Positions 49,754 to 61,497 of a stretch of 64,000 nucleotides of DNA are shown piece by piece. The stretch comes from an uncultured Pontibacter sp. (lineage in GTDB: Bacteria > Bacteroidota > Bacteroidia > Cytophagales > Hymenobacteraceae), in the NCBI GenBank assembly GCA_947499125.1, contig CANMMP010000004.1:310001-374000 (forward strand), in the 5' to 3' direction. The notes beneath the pieces are model-generated. The model was not told the origin of the DNA, made no database searches, and worked only from the letters and a program-made list of their open reading frames with translations. The number at the start of each line of letters is the position of its first letter. Position 1 is the stretch's first letter. A program made the translations under genes and the position numbers.

Positions 49754-51616
49754 ATGGCAGAGTTAGAACATAATTATAACGAAGACAGCATCCGCTCTCT
49801 GGAGCCCCGCGAGCACATCAGGCTGCGCCCTGGTATGTATATTGGTAAGCTCGGCGACGGTTCGGCTGCTGACGACGGTATTTACATTTTAGTGAAAGAG
49901 GTGATCGACAACTCCATCGACGAACATGTGATGGGTTTCGGTAAGACCATTGATATCAAAATATCTGACCACAAAGTACAGGTGCGCGACTATGGTCGTG
50001 GTATTCCGCTTGGTAAAGTGATCGATTGCGTTAGCAAGATAAACACCGGTGGTAAATACGACAGCAAAGCCTTCCAGAAGTCAGTAGGTCTGAACGGTGT
50101 GGGTACTAAAGCGGTCAATGCCCTTTCGAGCCAATTCCGCATACAGTCGGTTCGTGATGGGCAAATGAAAGTTGCCGAGTTTGAGCGCGGCGTGCTTACC
50201 AACGATTTGCCGCTGGAACCAACTTCGCAGCGCAACGGTACGCTTACCGTTTTCTCACCAGACGATACCATATTCAAGAACTACCAGTTTAACCCGGAGT
50301 ATCTCGAGAACCAGATATGGAACTATGTGTACCTGAATGCGGGCTTAACTATAAACTTCAACGGCAAGAAATTTTATTCCGAGAATGGTCTGCTTGACCT
50401 GCTTCGCAACAAAGCTGATGAAGATAGCATGCGTTACCCGATCATCCACCTGAAAGGGGACGATATTGAGTTGGCGCTTACGCACGGCAACGATTACGGC
50501 GAAGAATACTATTCGTTTGTGAACGGCCAGTATACTACCATGGGAGGTACGCACCTGGCGGCTTTCCGTGAGGCTGTAGTTAAAACGGTGCGCGACTTCT
50601 ATAAAAAGGATTACGATGCAGCCGATATCCGCGGCTCTATAGTTGGTGCTATCTCGCTGCGCGTGCAGGAACCTGTATTTGAATCGCAGACGAAAACAAA
50701 ACTGGGCTCCATGGAAATGGGACCTGACGGACCGGCCGTACGTGCCTTTATTAACGATTTCGTAAAAGAGAACCTTGATAATTACCTACACAAGAACCAG
50801 GCAACAGCCGAAGCGCTGAAAAAGCGAATTGAGCAGAGTGAGCGTGAGCGTAAGGATATGGCGGGTGTTAAAAAACTGGCTAACCAGCGCGCTAAAAAAG
50901 CCAACCTGCACAACCGCAAACTACGCGACTGCCGTCTGCACTTTAACGAAGATAAACACGAGAATTCCATGCTTTCCACACTCTTCATAACAGAGGGTGA
51001 CTCGGCAAGTGGTTCTATTACCAAGTCTAGGAACGTAGATACAGAAGCTGTTTTCAGTTTAAGAGGTAAACCGCTTAACTGCTTTGGCCTTAAAAAGAAA
51101 GTAGTTTACGAGAACGAGGAATTTAACCTGCTGCAGCACGCCCTTAACATTGAAGAAGGCCTGGAAGGATTACGTTACAACCGTGTTGTTATAGCTACCG
51201 ATGCCGACGTTGACGGTATGCACATCCGTCTGTTGCTGCTTACCTTCTTCCTGCAGTTCTTCCCCGACCTGGTGCGTAACGGCCACGTGTTTATATTGGA
51301 GACACCATTGTTCCGGGTCCGCAACAAGAAAGAAACGATCTATTGCTACAACGAAAGCGAAAAGCAGGAAGCAATTCAGAAACTTGGCAAGCGTCCTGAG
51401 ATAACCCGATTCAAAGGTTTGGGTGAGATCTCGCCGGATGAGTTTGGTAAGTTTATAGGTGACAACATTAAGTTGAAGCCGGTGATCCTGCAGAAAGATA
51501 CCACGATACAGAAAATACTGAGCTACTACATGGGCAAGAACACGCCGGAGCGCCAGAATTTCATTATCGATAATTTGAAGATTGAGAAAGATATAGTTGA
51601 AGAAGTATATGCATAA
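49754..51616 (+). CDS. parE: DNA topoisomerase IV subunit B
   Basis: This 620-residue GHKL-type topoisomerase subunit has the ATP site ([36 protein letters not shown]), the transducer domain, and the TOPRIM region [17 protein letters not shown] and [19 protein letters not shown]. It lacks the extra insertion of many GyrB proteins, and the parE-parC pairing supports topo IV. It works with ParC to decatenate chromosomes using ATP. Its stop overlaps the parC start by eight bases (ATGCATAA). Confidence 0.93.
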   Translation: MAELEHNYNEDSIRSLEPREHIRLRPGMYIGKLGDGSAADDGIYILVKEVIDNSIDEHVMGFGKTIDIKISDHKVQVRDYGRGIPLGKVIDCVSKINTGGKYDSKAFQKSVGLNGVGTKAVNALSSQFRIQSVRDGQMKVAEFERGVLTNDLPLEPTSQRNGTLTVFSPDDTIFKNYQFNPEYLENQIWNYVYLNAGLTINFNGKKFYSENGLLDLLRNKADEDSMRYPIIHLKGDDIELALTHGNDYGEEYYSFVNGQYTTMGGTHLAAFREAVVKTVRDFYKKDYDAADIRGSIVGAISLRVQEPVFESQTKTKLGSMEMGPDGPAVRAFINDFVKENLDNYLHKNQATAEALKKRIEQSERERKDMAGVKKLANQRAKKANLHNRKLRDCRLHFNEDKHENSMLSTLFITEGDSASGSITKSRNVDTEAVFSLRGKPLNCFGLKKKVVYENEEFNLLQHALNIEEGLEGLRYNRVVIATDADVDGMHIRLLLLTFFLQFFPDLVRNGHVFILETPLFRVRNKKETIYCYNESEKQEAIQKLGKRPEITRFKGLGEISPDEFGKFIGDNIKLKPVILQKDTTIQKILSYYMGKNTPERQNFIIDNLKIEKDIVEEVYA

Positions 51617-54356
51617 CGACGAGCTGAATAACGAGATAGAAAGAGAAGACGAGCTGGAAGTTGCGTTTACCGATGGCGTAGAAGAAGTTATACATAACGT
51701 AACCCCTGTTTCCGGACTTTATGAAAACTGGTTTTTAGAGTATGCTTCTTACGTAATTCTGGAGCGTGCGGTACCAGCTATAGAAGACGGTTTAAAACCT
51801 GTGCAGCGCCGTATTCTGCACGCCATGAAGGAGATGGACGATGGCCGCTTTAACAAGGTTGCCAACGTTATTGGTCAAACCATGCAGTACCACCCGCATG
51901 GCGATGCTTCTATTGGCGACGCGATGGTGAACCTGGGCCAGAAAGACCTTTTAATTGAAACGCAGGGTAACTGGGGTGATGTGCGTACCGGCGACAGTGC
52001 GGCAGCTCCGCGTTACATTGAGGCGCGCTTATCTAAATTTGCACTCGATGTAGTTTTCAACCCGCAGACGACACTGTGGCAGCTAAGCTACGACGGCCGT
52101 AAGAACGAGCCGGTTACCTTACCAGTTAAATTCCCGTTGCTATTGGCGCAGGGCGTGGAAGGTATAGCCGTAGGTTTATCTACCAAAATAATGCCGCACA
52201 ACTTCAAAGAGCTGATCAAAGGTTCTATTGATGTGTTGAAAGGCCGTAGCACTACATTGCTTCCTGATTTCCCGAATGGAGGCATGGTAGACGTGACCAA
52301 CTATAACGGTGGTTCGCGTGGCGGAAAAATTCGTGTGCGTGCAACTATAGAGAAGGTAGACAAGACCATGCTCATCATCCGTGATGTGCCTTATGGTATT
52401 ACCACTACCGGCCTGATGGAATCTATAGTTAAGGCAAGCGAGAACAATAAGATCAAGATCAAGAAGGTGATCGACAACACAGCTGCGAATGTAGAGATAC
52501 AGGTGCAGTTGCCGCCGGGTGTTTCTCCTGACCTGACAATGGATGCGCTATATGCCTTTACGGATTGCGAAGTATCCATCTCTCCGAATACCTGTGTTAT
52601 TATAGATGATAAGCCGCACTTCTTAAATGTGGATGAGCTGCTTCGTATCTCTACTTTTAAAACAGTAGACCTGCTGAAGCGTGAACTGGAAATTCGCAAA
52701 GGTGAACTGGAAGACAAGTGGCATTACTCTTCTCTGGAGAAAATATTTATCGAGAATCGTATCTACCGCGATATAGAAGAGTGCGAGACTTGGGAAGCTG
52801 TACTGAACGCTATAGATACAGGCCTGGATCCGTTTAAAAAGTTGCTTCGTCGTGATGTTACAGAAGAAGATATTATTCGTCTGACAGAGATCAGGATCAA
52901 GCGTATCTCTAAATTCGACTCTTTCAAGGCGGATGAATATATCAATAAGCTGGAAGAGGAGATGGCTGAGGTAGATGATAACCTGGCGAACCTGATCCGT
53001 TATGCCATTGCCTACTTCGAAGGTTTACTGAAGAAGTATGGACAGGGCAAAGACCGTAAAACTCAGATCAAAACGTTTGATGTAATTACAGCACAGAAGG
53101 TTGCTATTGCTAACCAGAAGCTATACATGAACGCCAAAGACGGTTTTATAGGTACCAGCTTACGCAAAGACGAATTTGTATGCGACTGCTCTGATATGGA
53201 CGACATCATCGTGTTCCGTAAAGACGGTAAGTTTACCGTTACTAAAGTAGCTGACAAGACCTTTGTTGGGAAAGACATTATTATGGCCGGCGTTTATAAT
53301 AAGAACGACGAGCACATGGTATATAACATGATTTATGTAGATGGAAAGACAGGCGTATCGTTTGCGAAGCGCTTTGCCGTGAAGTCTATTACAAGAGATA
53401 AAGAATACGACCTGACCAAAGGCAATAAGGGTTCCAAAGTACATTACCTGACTGCCAACCCCAACTCAGAATCGGAAGTGGTAAGTATAACTTTAGCGCC
53501 GCAGTCAACAGCCCGAATAAAGCAGTTCGATTACGACTTTGCTGAGTTGATGATCAAAGGTAAGGGCTCGAACGGTAACATCGTTACGAAATACCCGATC
53601 AAGAAGGTAGTTCAGAAGAGCCTGGGTGAGTCTACTTTAGGTGGCCGTGAGATCTTCTACGATGAAGTGATCGGTCGTTTGAACACCGAAGGACGTGGCC
53701 GTTACTTAGGCTCCTTTAATACAGACGATACGATACTGGTGATCTATGAAGATGGTACGTATGAGCAAACCTCGTTTGACCTGGCGAACCATTATTCTAT
53801 CGAAAAGATAAAAGTGTTGCAGAAGTTCGATCCTGAACTGGTTGTATCCGCTATTTATTACGAAGGTGACAATAAAACATACTATGTAAAGCGTTTCAAG
53901 ATCGAGACCTCTACGGTTGGCAAAAAATTCACGTTCATTTCAGAAAGTAAGAACTCCAGGCTGGAAGCTGTTTCCACGCATCCGGAACCATTGGCAGATA
54001 TTAAATTCAAGCGTAGCCTGCGTGGCGAGAAAGAATCTGAAAAGATACTGCTGAGTGAATTTATAGATGTGAAAGGCTGGAAGGCAATGGGTAACAAGTT
54101 GAATTACTTCAAGATATTTGATGTTACTGTGCCGAAGCAGGAAGTAGTGGAGTATGAAGAAGATAAGCCTAAAACTAAAAAAACTTCAACGAAGCGTGAA
54201 CCTGTAACACTACCATCTGAGCTGAAAGAACTTGCCGAAGAAGCAGCCCGTGTAAGCGGTACCCAACCAGATGAGCTGGAAACCGTAGAAGAATCAATAC
54301 AAGAAAATAGTAAAACAAAGACGCTGAAAGAAAAGAAACAGTTAGATCTTTTCTAA
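51609..54356 (+). CDS. parC: DNA topoisomerase IV subunit A
   Basis: The 915-residue catalytic subunit contains the QRR-type motif ([18 protein letters not shown]), the active-site Tyr in [14 protein letters not shown], and a C-terminal beta-pinwheel ([40 protein letters not shown]). The chain ends in a charged helical tail. The ORF-track start is a TTG (51597). I use the ATG at 51609-51611, which overlaps the parE stop. ParC cuts and rejoins both DNA strands to pass another duplex. The two subunits are translationally coupled. Confidence 0.93.
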   Translation: MHNDELNNEIEREDELEVAFTDGVEEVIHNVTPVSGLYENWFLEYASYVILERAVPAIEDGLKPVQRRILHAMKEMDDGRFNKVANVIGQTMQYHPHGDASIGDAMVNLGQKDLLIETQGNWGDVRTGDSAAAPRYIEARLSKFALDVVFNPQTTLWQLSYDGRKNEPVTLPVKFPLLLAQGVEGIAVGLSTKIMPHNFKELIKGSIDVLKGRSTTLLPDFPNGGMVDVTNYNGGSRGGKIRVRATIEKVDKTMLIIRDVPYGITTTGLMESIVKASENNKIKIKKVIDNTAANVEIQVQLPPGVSPDLTMDALYAFTDCEVSISPNTCVIIDDKPHFLNVDELLRISTFKTVDLLKRELEIRKGELEDKWHYSSLEKIFIENRIYRDIEECETWEAVLNAIDTGLDPFKKLLRRDVTEEDIIRLTEIRIKRISKFDSFKADEYINKLEEEMAEVDDNLANLIRYAIAYFEGLLKKYGQGKDRKTQIKTFDVITAQKVAIANQKLYMNAKDGFIGTSLRKDEFVCDCSDMDDIIVFRKDGKFTVTKVADKTFVGKDIIMAGVYNKNDEHMVYNMIYVDGKTGVSFAKRFAVKSITRDKEYDLTKGNKGSKVHYLTANPNSESEVVSITLAPQSTARIKQFDYDFAELMIKGKGSNGNIVTKYPIKKVVQKSLGESTLGGREIFYDEVIGRLNTEGRGRYLGSFNTDDTILVIYEDGTYEQTSFDLANHYSIEKIKVLQKFDPELVVSAIYYEGDNKTYYVKRFKIETSTVGKKFTFISESKNSRLEAVSTHPEPLADIKFKRSLRGEKESEKILLSEFIDVKGWKAMGNKLNYFKIFDVTVPKQEVVEYEEDKPKTKKTSTKREPVTLPSELKELAEEAARVSGTQPDELETVEESIQENSKTKTLKEKKQLDLF

Positions 54357-54408
54357 AATAAGTGCAAAAAGTATTTTCTTGACATATGGTTTAGATAAAA
54401 ATATAGTT

Positions 54409-55185
54409 ATGAAGCAAAGACTTCTAAAGTTACTGTTGGTATTGATGCTCGGTTTTTATATGCCTGTAAGTATGGCATCCGGTGCTGGTACCGAACAGTT
54501 ACTGAAGAAGGCTGAAGAACTAATGATCAGTCACCGCGACAGCGAAGCACTTGCCATGTATGAGCAGGTGCTTCTTGCTGCTCCGGAAAACTATACAGCG
54601 CTATGTAAAGCCAGCTTACTTATCTGTCGGATGGGGGAGCGGATATCTGACGACGGTACAAAAGAAGCATTTTACGCGAAGGCTAAAGAGTATGCCATGC
54701 GTGCCTATGCTATAAAACCTGCCGACGCGGAGTCTAATTTTGTAATGGCGCTTTCAGTTGGTGCTATTGCAATGGTTTCGGGTCCTAAGCAAAGGTTAGC
54801 AGGTATAAACCAGATGAAAGCTTTTCTGGATGCTGCTCTTGCAGAGGATAAGAAGCATGCAGGTAGTTGGTATCTATTAGGCCGCTGGCACTTTAAAATG
54901 GCTAATCTCAACTTTGCCGAAATTACTGCCGCTAAAATGTTCTTCGGAGGTGTTTCGGATATCGCTACAAACGAAGCTGCTGCTGAAGCTATTACTACCG
55001 CAATAAAGTATAACCCACATCAAATACGCTATTACTACGACCTGGCTACAGTATACAAGGAAATGAAAAATGCCGATGCTTGTAAGCAAACGCTGGAGCA
55101 GGCCATAGCCTTGCAGGTAACGACGCGCGAAGAGCTTGAAATTTCGCGCAGGTGTAAATTATTGTTACAGGATCATAAAAAGTAA
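54409..55185 (+). CDS. Exported TPR-repeat protein, 258 aa
   Basis: The ATG at 54409 gives a signal peptide (LLKLLLVLMLGFYMPVSMAS). Helical TPR-type repeats follow, for example EQLLKKAEELMISHRDSEAL, AMYEQVLLAAPENYTALCKA and AITTAIKYNPHQIRYYYDLA. The ORF-track start (54379) would place a non-signal leader in front. The final helices contain paired cysteines (DACKQTLEQAI, RRCKLLLQ). It sits 52 bp after parC and ends in a terminator. A periplasmic scaffold role is likely; the partner is unknown. Confidence 0.75.
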   Translation: MKQRLLKLLLVLMLGFYMPVSMASGAGTEQLLKKAEELMISHRDSEALAMYEQVLLAAPENYTALCKASLLICRMGERISDDGTKEAFYAKAKEYAMRAYAIKPADAESNFVMALSVGAIAMVSGPKQRLAGINQMKAFLDAALAEDKKHAGSWYLLGRWHFKMANLNFAEITAAKMFFGGVSDIATNEAAAEAITTAIKYNPHQIRYYYDLATVYKEMKNADACKQTLEQAIALQVTTREELEISRRCKLLLQDHKK

Positions 55186-55206
55186 TATCCTATAAGCTAA
55201 TTAAGA

Positions 55207-55240
55207 GAGCCTGTTGCGATACGTAACAGGCTTTTCTTTT
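55207..55240 (+). terminator. Terminator after the TPR gene
   Basis: GAGCCTGTT pairs with AACAGGCTT around GCGATACGT, followed by TTTCTTTT. Confidence 0.75.
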
Positions 55241-55290
55241 ATACATGGTACATCAGTATTTACATAAATATTACCTAATTTAGCAGCTTA

Positions 55291-56391
55291 ATGCATAATC
55301 CTGGTAAACATACTTCCTTGTTGGGGCACCTAAAAGCAGCCTTTTTACTACTTCCTTTTATAGTAGGTAGTGTGGCATGCAACCCGCAACAGAAAAAAGG
55401 GGAGCAGATGGTTAACCTGGAAAAAGTATCGAATGACGAGGCTGCTGCTATCAGGCACTTAGACAATGCCATACAGAATAACCAGAAGGATGCCAGCCTT
55501 TATGCACGAAGAGCTACTCTATATCTGAAGAAAGGCAACTTTAACGAGGCATTACAGGATGTGGAAGATGCGATAACCCGTAATAAAAATGAATTAGCAT
55601 ACCTGGTTTTAAAAGCACAGGTATTGCGGGCAAAAGGTAACCCGAAAGCTGCTTTGCCATTTGCCTTAAAAGCAGAACGGAATGGCCACCAAAGTACAGG
55701 TTTGTATATATTATTGAGCGATCTATACTTACAGTTAGATGAACGACAAACCGCTGAAACGTATGCCCGAAAAGCCTTGGAACTTGGTCCTCGTAATGCG
55801 TTTGCTTTATACTATAACGGTTTGGTAAGTACTGCTTCCGGAGACACGACTAAGGCGGTCAATCATTTCAGGAAAGCTTTAAAAGAGAAAGCAGGGTTTA
55901 CAGAAGCAAAACGGGAGTTGAGCAACCTGCTTATAGGTCGCGGAGAACTGGAAGAAGCCCGCAAATTATTGAATAGTGCGTTAGCTGATAAACCTGCAGA
56001 TGGCAAAAGCTGGTACTACAAAGGCTTACTTTTTAACGAACTGCAAAAGTCTGATAGCGCCCTTTATAGTTACTCGAAAGCAGTTGGTATAGCAGATACC
56101 TTGCAGAAGGCCCATTACGAAGCTGGCAAGCTCTATTACCAGAAAGGTAACTATGAAGCTGCGATCACGCATCTTAAAAAAGCACCTGCTTCTGTTTTTA
56201 GTTCTGAGCAGTTGGTATTAATGCTGGCAGTAGCTTACGAAAGAACAGGAGAGAATATTAAAGCGTTAGAACAATACCAGCGTTTTGGCAGCATGCAACC
56301 CGACAACAGGTTAGCGCAACAGGGAGTGGCAAGAACAAAGTCAAAGCTCACCATGCCGGCTGTAGTTAACGCTAACGATACAATTAGATAA
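55291..56391 (+). CDS. TPR-repeat lipoprotein, 366 aa
   Basis: A lipoprotein signal ([15 protein letters not shown], Cys about residue 30) leads into eight or so TPR units. Examples are [57 protein letters not shown] and [20 protein letters not shown]. It is probably a periplasmic or outer-membrane-facing adaptor, as for many Bacteroidota TPR lipoproteins. It lies 37 bp upstream of thrS and may share its transcript. Confidence 0.82.
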   Translation: MHNPGKHTSLLGHLKAAFLLLPFIVGSVACNPQQKKGEQMVNLEKVSNDEAAAIRHLDNAIQNNQKDASLYARRATLYLKKGNFNEALQDVEDAITRNKNELAYLVLKAQVLRAKGNPKAALPFALKAERNGHQSTGLYILLSDLYLQLDERQTAETYARKALELGPRNAFALYYNGLVSTASGDTTKAVNHFRKALKEKAGFTEAKRELSNLLIGRGELEEARKLLNSALADKPADGKSWYYKGLLFNELQKSDSALYSYSKAVGIADTLQKAHYEAGKLYYQKGNYEAAITHLKKAPASVFSSEQLVLMLAVAYERTGENIKALEQYQRFGSMQPDNRLAQQGVARTKSKLTMPAVVNANDTIR

Positions 56392-56428
56392 AGATAAAGC
56401 ATACTATCACGAGTCAATAAAACGATAC

Positions 56429-58366
56429 ATGATCAACATCACATTACCAGATGGCTCTGTAAAACAATTCCCGGAAGGAGTTACAAGTCACGAGATTGCA
56501 CTAAGCATTAGTGAAGGACTGGCGCGAAACGTGCTGGCCGCAAAAGTTAACGACACTGTTTGGGACTCCAACAGGCCAATAACGGAAGATGCTAAAGTAC
56601 AGCTGCTCACCTGGAACGATGATCTGGGTAAAAATGCATTCTGGCACTCGTCTGCTCACTTGCTGGCTGAGGCATTGGAAGAGGTATTTCCGGGAATTAA
56701 ATTCGGGATAGGACCACCAGTTGAAAATGGCTTCTATTACGACGTTGACCTGGGAGATAGAACTTTCTCGCAGGATGATTTTGCTAAAGTAGAGCAGAAA
56801 ATGCTGGAACTGGCCCGTAACAAAAGCGAGTTTAAGCGCCGTGAGGTATCAAAAGCAGAAGCTGAGAAATATTTCACAGAGAAAGGTGATGAGTATAAAC
56901 TCGACCTGATAAAGGACCTGGAAGATGGAAGTATAACTTTTTATGAGCAAGGCAATTTCGTAGACCTTTGTCGCGGGCCGCACATCCCGAACACTGGCTT
57001 TATTAAAGCGGCCAAGCTGATGAACGTTGCCGGAGCCTACTGGCGTGGTGATGAGTCGAAGAAACAGCTTACCCGCATCTATGGCGTAACCTTCCCTAAA
57101 CAGAAGGAGCTTACTGAATACCTGGAGCGTCTGGAAGAAGCCAAGAAGCGTGACCACCGTAAGCTGGGCAAGGAAATGGAGCTATTCGCTTTCTCTGAGA
57201 AAGTGGGAATGGGCCTGCCGCTTTGGTTGCCGAAAGGCACTTTGCTGCGCGAGCGTTTAGAGCAGTTCATGCGTAAAGCACAGGTGAAAGCCGGTTACCA
57301 GCCGGTAGTTACACCACACATTGCCAGCAAAGAGCTTTACGTTACTTCAGGTCACTACGAGAAGTATGGCGCCGATTCGTTTCAACCGATCAAAACTCCG
57401 AATGAAGGAGAAGAGTTCTTCCTGAAACCAATGAACTGCCCGCACCACTGCGAGATCTATAAAACAAGACCACGCTCTTATAAGGAGTTACCAGTGCGAC
57501 TGGCAGAGTTCGGTACTGTATATCGTTACGAGCAAAGCGGCGAGCTGCATGGCCTCACAAGGGTTCGTGGCTTTACCCAGGATGACGCGCACATATTCTG
57601 CCGTCCGGACCAGGTAAAAGAAGAGTTCATTAAAGTGATAGACCTGGTACTATATGTGTTTAAAGCTCTTGGTTTTGAAGATTATACAGCTCAGATATCG
57701 CTGCGCGACCCGGACAACAAAGCGAAGTATATTGGCAGCGATGAAGCCTGGGAGAAAGCAGAGAGCGCTATTATAGAAGCTGCTGCTGAGAAAGGTTTAA
57801 CTACTGTAACCGAACTGGGTGAGGCTGCGTTTTACGGACCTAAGCTTGACTTTATGGTACGCGATGCGCTGGGCCGCAAGTGGCAACTCGGAACTATTCA
57901 GGTAGATTATAACTTACCAGAAAGATTCCAGTTGGAGTACATTGGTGCTGATAACGCCAAGCACCGCCCGGTTATGATCCACCGTGCTCCATTTGGTTCG
58001 CTGGAGCGTTTTGTGGCTGTACTGATCGAGCACTGTGGTGGTAACTTCCCGTTATGGTTAAGCCCTGAGCAGTTCTCTATACTTCCTATCTCGGAGAAGT
58101 ATCATGATTTTGCCCAGCAGGTGTATGACCTACTGGCAGAAATGGACATCCGTGGTTTTGTAGACAACCGTGATGAGAAGATAGGCCGTAAGATACGCGA
58201 TGCGGAAGTTAGGAAGGTGCCGTACATGCTTATTGTAGGAGAGAAGGAGCAGGAAGAGAACGCGGTATCGGTACGCCGACATGGTGAAGGTGACCTTGGG
58301 TCGATGAAAGTTGATGCTTTTATTCAGCTTTTTCAGAGTAAAATAACTGAAATACTGAACAATTAA
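56429..58366 (+). CDS. thrS: Threonyl-tRNA synthetase
   Basis: This 645-residue class II synthetase has the TGS domain ([20 protein letters not shown]), the editing domain with [16 protein letters not shown], the catalytic motifs (motif 2 [20 protein letters not shown], zinc ligand in MNCPHHC, motif 3 [18 protein letters not shown]) and the anticodon-binding end ([20 protein letters not shown]). It charges tRNA-Thr. It is followed by infC, rpmI and rplT in the conserved order, so IF3 and ribosomal feedback probably act on the same transcript. Confidence 0.97.
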   Translation: MINITLPDGSVKQFPEGVTSHEIALSISEGLARNVLAAKVNDTVWDSNRPITEDAKVQLLTWNDDLGKNAFWHSSAHLLAEALEEVFPGIKFGIGPPVENGFYYDVDLGDRTFSQDDFAKVEQKMLELARNKSEFKRREVSKAEAEKYFTEKGDEYKLDLIKDLEDGSITFYEQGNFVDLCRGPHIPNTGFIKAAKLMNVAGAYWRGDESKKQLTRIYGVTFPKQKELTEYLERLEEAKKRDHRKLGKEMELFAFSEKVGMGLPLWLPKGTLLRERLEQFMRKAQVKAGYQPVVTPHIASKELYVTSGHYEKYGADSFQPIKTPNEGEEFFLKPMNCPHHCEIYKTRPRSYKELPVRLAEFGTVYRYEQSGELHGLTRVRGFTQDDAHIFCRPDQVKEEFIKVIDLVLYVFKALGFEDYTAQISLRDPDNKAKYIGSDEAWEKAESAIIEAAAEKGLTTVTELGEAAFYGPKLDFMVRDALGRKWQLGTIQVDYNLPERFQLEYIGADNAKHRPVMIHRAPFGSLERFVAVLIEHCGGNFPLWLSPEQFSILPISEKYHDFAQQVYDLLAEMDIRGFVDNRDEKIGRKIRDAEVRKVPYMLIVGEKEQEENAVSVRRHGEGDLGSMKVDAFIQLFQSKITEILNN

Positions 58367-58433
58367 GCAAAGAATTTTCTTTTTGATAGATTAATTGCGA
58401 TATTCGCACCCTGATTGTGAAATTAAAAAAGAA

Positions 58434-58451
58434 TAAGGAGGTAATACTATA
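58434..58451 (+). promoter_or_regulatory. Perfect Shine-Dalgarno and AUA start of infC
   Basis: TAAGGAGGT (58434-58442) is a full anti-SD complement, seven bases before ATA (58449-58451). Other genes here lack such sites. The SD decides the start and reveals the non-AUG codon. Confidence 0.85.
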
Positions 58452-59012
58452 GCTACGCAGAACAGGCGCTTTATCCCACGCGGAAAAGTGGAGGAGCCAT
58501 ACAAAGTCAATGATAAAATAACTGCCCGAGAAGTAAGGCTAGTTGGTGACAATGTAGAGCAGGGAGTCTATCCAACAAGACAGGCCCAGCAAATGGCCAA
58601 TGAGCAAAACCTTGATCTGGTAGAGATTTCTCCAACTGCCAATCCACCGGTTTGCCGCATCATCGACTACTCGAAATTTAAGTACGAGCAGAAGAAAAAG
58701 ACGCGGGAAATGAAGGCAAAAGCGCAGAAGGTTGTTGTGAAAGAGATCCGTTTCGGTCCTAACACAGATGACCATGATTTTGAGTTTAAACTCAAACACG
58801 CGAAGTCTTTCCTGGAAAGCGGCTTTAAGATCAAATCGTATGTTCACTTTGTTGGTAGAACGATCGTGTTTAAAGAGCGCGGTGAGATTTTATTGCTTAA
58901 ATTTGCACAGGCGTTGGAAGAAGTAGCTAAAGTAGAGCAGCTGCCTAAGCTGGAAGGAAAGAGAATGTTCCTGATGCTGGCACCGAAAGTTGCACCGCCT
59001 GCTAAAAAGTAA
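58449..59012 (+). CDS. infC: Translation initiation factor IF-3, AUA start codon
   Basis: The ORF track begins at an internal GTG (58488), but the reading frame continues upstream as (ATA)[20 protein letters not shown], the normal IF-3 N-terminus. The perfect SD at 58434 sets the start at ATA 58449, giving about 187 residues. The N-domain has [20 protein letters not shown] and the C-domain [21 protein letters not shown]-3 rejects non-AUG starts, so a rare start codon on its own mRNA gives negative feedback, as with the AUU start in Escherichia coli. It is followed by L35 and L20 genes. Confidence 0.93.
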   Translation: MATQNRRFIPRGKVEEPYKVNDKITAREVRLVGDNVEQGVYPTRQAQQMANEQNLDLVEISPTANPPVCRIIDYSKFKYEQKKKTREMKAKAQKVVVKEIRFGPNTDDHDFEFKLKHAKSFLESGFKIKSYVHFVGRTIVFKERGEILLLKFAQALEEVAKVEQLPKLEGKRMFLMLAPKVAPPAKK

Positions 59013-59036
59013 TTTGTTTAAATCAATTATATACAC

Positions 59037-59231
59037 ATGCCAAAAGTTAAAACTAAATCTGGTGCAAAGAAGCGTTTTTCTTTGACAGGTACTGGCAAGA
59101 TCAAGCGTAAGCACGCTTACAAAAGCCACATCCTGACCAAGAAAACGACAAAGCAGAAGCGTAATTTAACTCACTCTGGCCTAGTTAGCACAGCTGACAT
59201 GGACCGCGTGAAACTTATGCTTCAAATCTAA
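59037..59231 (+). CDS. rpmI: 50S ribosomal protein L35
   Basis: This 64-residue protein is [20 protein letters not shown], then [17 protein letters not shown], the L35 pattern of basic residues around KKRF and KAYKSH. It starts 24 bp after infC and lies 96 bp before rplT, the universal infC-rpmI-rplT order. It binds 23S rRNA in the large subunit. Confidence 0.97.
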   Translation: MPKVKTKSGAKKRFSLTGTGKIKRKHAYKSHILTKKTTKQKRNLTHSGLVSTADMDRVKLMLQI

Positions 59232-59327
59232 TTCCAGGAATTAGAAGGTTAATTAATTAGTATAAACCCAGTGTCTGGTCTTTAAAAGATTAAAAGATTA
59301 ATCACCAGCCGCTAAAACTGTAAAGAA

Positions 59328-59672
59328 ATGCCTAGATCGGTAAACGTCGTTGCAGCACGACACAGAAGAAAGAAAATAATGAAAATGGCCAAAGGTTACT
59401 TTGGCCGTCGTAAGAACGTTTGGACAGTAGCGAAAAACGCTGTTGAAAAAGGTTTAACTTACGCATACCGCGACAGAAAGCAGAAGAAAAGAGATTTCCG
59501 CGCACTTTGGATCCAGCGTATCAACGCAGGTGCACGTGAGCACGGTCTTTCTTATTCAGCTTTAATGGGCGCCCTTAAAAAGGCTAACATCGACCTTAAC
59601 CGCAAAGTACTTGCTGACCTGGCGATGAACCACCCTGAAGCTTTCAAGAGCATCGTTGATAAAGTAAAGTAA
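59328..59672 (+). CDS. rplT: 50S ribosomal protein L20
   Basis: This 114-residue protein begins [20 protein letters not shown] and shows [20 protein letters not shown] and [20 protein letters not shown], all L20 signatures. In other bacteria L20 represses its own operon by binding the message; the 96-bp rpmI-rplT spacer could carry such a site, but I cannot fold it reliably. A strong terminator follows. Confidence 0.97.
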   Translation: MPRSVNVVAARHRRKKIMKMAKGYFGRRKNVWTVAKNAVEKGLTYAYRDRKQKKRDFRALWIQRINAGAREHGLSYSALMGALKKANIDLNRKVLADLAMNHPEAFKSIVDKVK

Positions 59673-60023
59673 TTTACTTCGTTATATAACACAAAAAGGG
59701 CTTAGCTTCGGTTAAGCCCTTTTTGCATTTATACCTACAAGCTTTTTATAGTTTATACTTTATGCTGTTGTGAGGTGTATGTAATAGTGAGATAAAACGA
59801 CTGAAGTATAAATGGATAATGAGAAACATAACTTTATCCGAGGATCGAAGTTGATCCGGTTATAAACTAAGGAGTACTAAGTTTATACTTTAGTTTGTCG
59901 ATTTAACAACAGTGCTATACTTACTGGGCTTGAGAATTTATTTGAATCAGAAGTTCAAAAAGGTGATAGTATAAGAGTTAATGAATAAACCAGTGTCTCA
60001 TTATTGAAGGGCACCTTTTATAC
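59673..60023. other. Intergenic, 351 bp
   Basis: The stretch holds the rplT terminator and then AT-rich sequence with several AAGTATAAA/TATACTTT words. I see no gene here. Confidence 0.5.
59693..59724 (+). terminator. Terminator of the thrS-rplT operon
   Basis: AAAAAGGGCTTA pairs with TAAGCCCTTTTT around GCTTCGGT. Confidence 0.85.
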
Positions 60024-60563
60024 TTAAGCTTTACTATCTGACTGATCTGTATACTTGATAGCGGTAATTTTAACGTTCTCTGTATCACGGCCAAGTTTTA
60101 TAGGTATAGTTTGTCCTAGTTTTGCTCCGGTAACAGCACGCGCTATAGGTGCCACAAATGCTATCAGGCCATCTTCTACAGATGCCTCATCCACACCAAC
60201 TATAGTAAAAGTTCTTTCCTGCCCTTCGTTTTTGCCGTCTAAGGATTCCATGGTTATTGTTGCTCCGAATCGGACCTGCTTTGGTGGCTGCCCTTTAACA
60301 TCTATAACTCTTGCAGTAGCGATACGGGAATTCAAGGCAGCAATGCGTCCATTTAATATGGTCAGTTGCCTGGTACGTTCCGCATCATTCTCACGGTTTG
60401 CTTCAGTAAGGCTTCTTTCTGTTTCCAGTTCTGTTAGTTCGTTGCGGAGCAGTTCCAGCCCTCGTGGAGTTACGTAGTTTGTTACACCTGGCGGTAATGC
60501 CGCTCGTGGTGGAATAATGGGGGCTTCTCCCGAATCGTCTTCTTTTACAAATGCTCTGCTCAT
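60024..60563 (-). CDS. GreA/GreB family transcription elongation factor
   Basis: I chose the ATG at 60561-60563 (MSRAFVKEDDSGEAPIIPP), the typical GreB-like opening; the ORF-track start adds 37 unlikely residues. The 179-residue protein has the coiled-coil arm (GLELLRNELTELETERSLTE) with an acidic tip (NRENDAERTRQ) and the C-terminal FKBP-like domain (ALIAFVAPIARAVTGAKLG region). Gre factors enter the RNA polymerase secondary channel and stimulate cleavage of backtracked RNA. GreA versus GreB cannot be decided here. Confidence 0.83.
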   Translation of the reverse strand: MSRAFVKEDDSGEAPIIPPRAALPPGVTNYVTPRGLELLRNELTELETERSLTEANRENDAERTRQLTILNGRIAALNSRIATARVIDVKGQPPKQVRFGATITMESLDGKNEGQERTFTIVGVDEASVEDGLIAFVAPIARAVTGAKLGQTIPIKLGRDTENVKITAIKYTDQSDSKA

Positions 60564-60851
60564 GCCCGTTAAAACGGATTTATACTTTCTCAGTTTCGAG
60601 GCGCAGGATTGAAAACTATAATTTGTAAAGCTAAAAGGTGGGGTTATAGATCTATACTTGGGTAAGAATATCAATTGTCAGAAAATTAATTTTTCATCTT
60701 TTTATCGGAAATTCGGCTATTTACTGATTTTAAGGAGGAACTTATATAATATTTAGGAGATGGAACTATAACTCACAACATTTCTGGCACACCAATTGTA
60801 AATACCCTACTCAGTTGAAAACAACGGATTTTAAAATTTAAATTTTGAGTT

Positions 60852-61385
60852 ATGAAAAAGGTAATAAGTTTTACTCTAAGCCTGGTATTGATAGTAGCTG
60901 TTACATTTAATGTATCTGCTCAAACGAAAGAACGTAAAGGCTGGAGCCCGCAAGCAAAAGGTGCTGTTATTGGTGCTGCTACTGGTGGTGCCGCCGGTGC
61001 TATAATTCACAAGCGTAACCGTGTAGTTGGTGGTGCTGTAGGTGCCGTAGTTGGTGCCGGTGCTGGTTATGGTGTAGGTAAGATAATAGACAACAAACAA
61101 AAGAAAAAAGAAGCAGAGCGTATTGCAGAAGCAAACAGACAGGCTGCTGAAGCCAGAACTGCCAATGCAAGGTTAGCCTCAGCTAAAAGAACAAGTGCTC
61201 CGGCACGAACTGTAGCTCCTAAACCTGCTGCTAACACAATGGTTGCAATGCAGCCTGCCGCAGCAAGTTTCGATAATGCAAACTCAATGGCGTACCTGGC
61301 AAGTAATATGTTCCTGCCAAACCCATACTATGGAGACCGTGATAAGCCGTATCATTCTTCAGAATACAGAAGAAAGAGCTGGTAA
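60852..61385 (+). CDS. Exported glycine-zipper protein
   Basis: After a signal peptide (LSLVLIVAVTFNVSAQ), residues about 33-80 form a glycine zipper (AKGAVIGAATGGAAGAI and VVGGAVGAVVGAGAGYGVG). A charged helix (KKKEAERIAEANRQAAEART) and an alanine/proline-rich tail ending in HSSEYRRKSW follow. Glycine zippers insert in or pack across membranes, here probably the outer membrane. A good terminator follows. The function is unknown, and membrane stress roles are a family generalisation only. Confidence 0.75.
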   Translation: MKKVISFTLSLVLIVAVTFNVSAQTKERKGWSPQAKGAVIGAATGGAAGAIIHKRNRVVGGAVGAVVGAGAGYGVGKIIDNKQKKKEAERIAEANRQAAEARTANARLASAKRTSAPARTVAPKPAANTMVAMQPAAASFDNANSMAYLASNMFLPNPYYGDRDKPYHSSEYRRKSW

Positions 61386-61402
61386 TTAAAGCTGATTGAA
61401 AT

Positions 61403-61434
61403 AAAAAAACCAGGCAGCTTAGCCTGGTTTTTTT
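61403..61434 (+). terminator. Terminator after the glycine-zipper gene
   Basis: AAAAAAACCAGGC pairs with GCCTGGTTTTTTT around AGCTTA. Confidence 0.85.
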
Positions 61435-61497
61435 ATTAACGTATAAGTCCCAAATAAATAGAATTTGAAAACATTTTATACTTTAAACTATAAGATT

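Noticed and set aside
60564-60674. Long start of the Gre-family gene
   Set aside because: MSRAFVKEDD at 60563 is the family's usual beginning; the upstream 37 residues have no conserved pattern.
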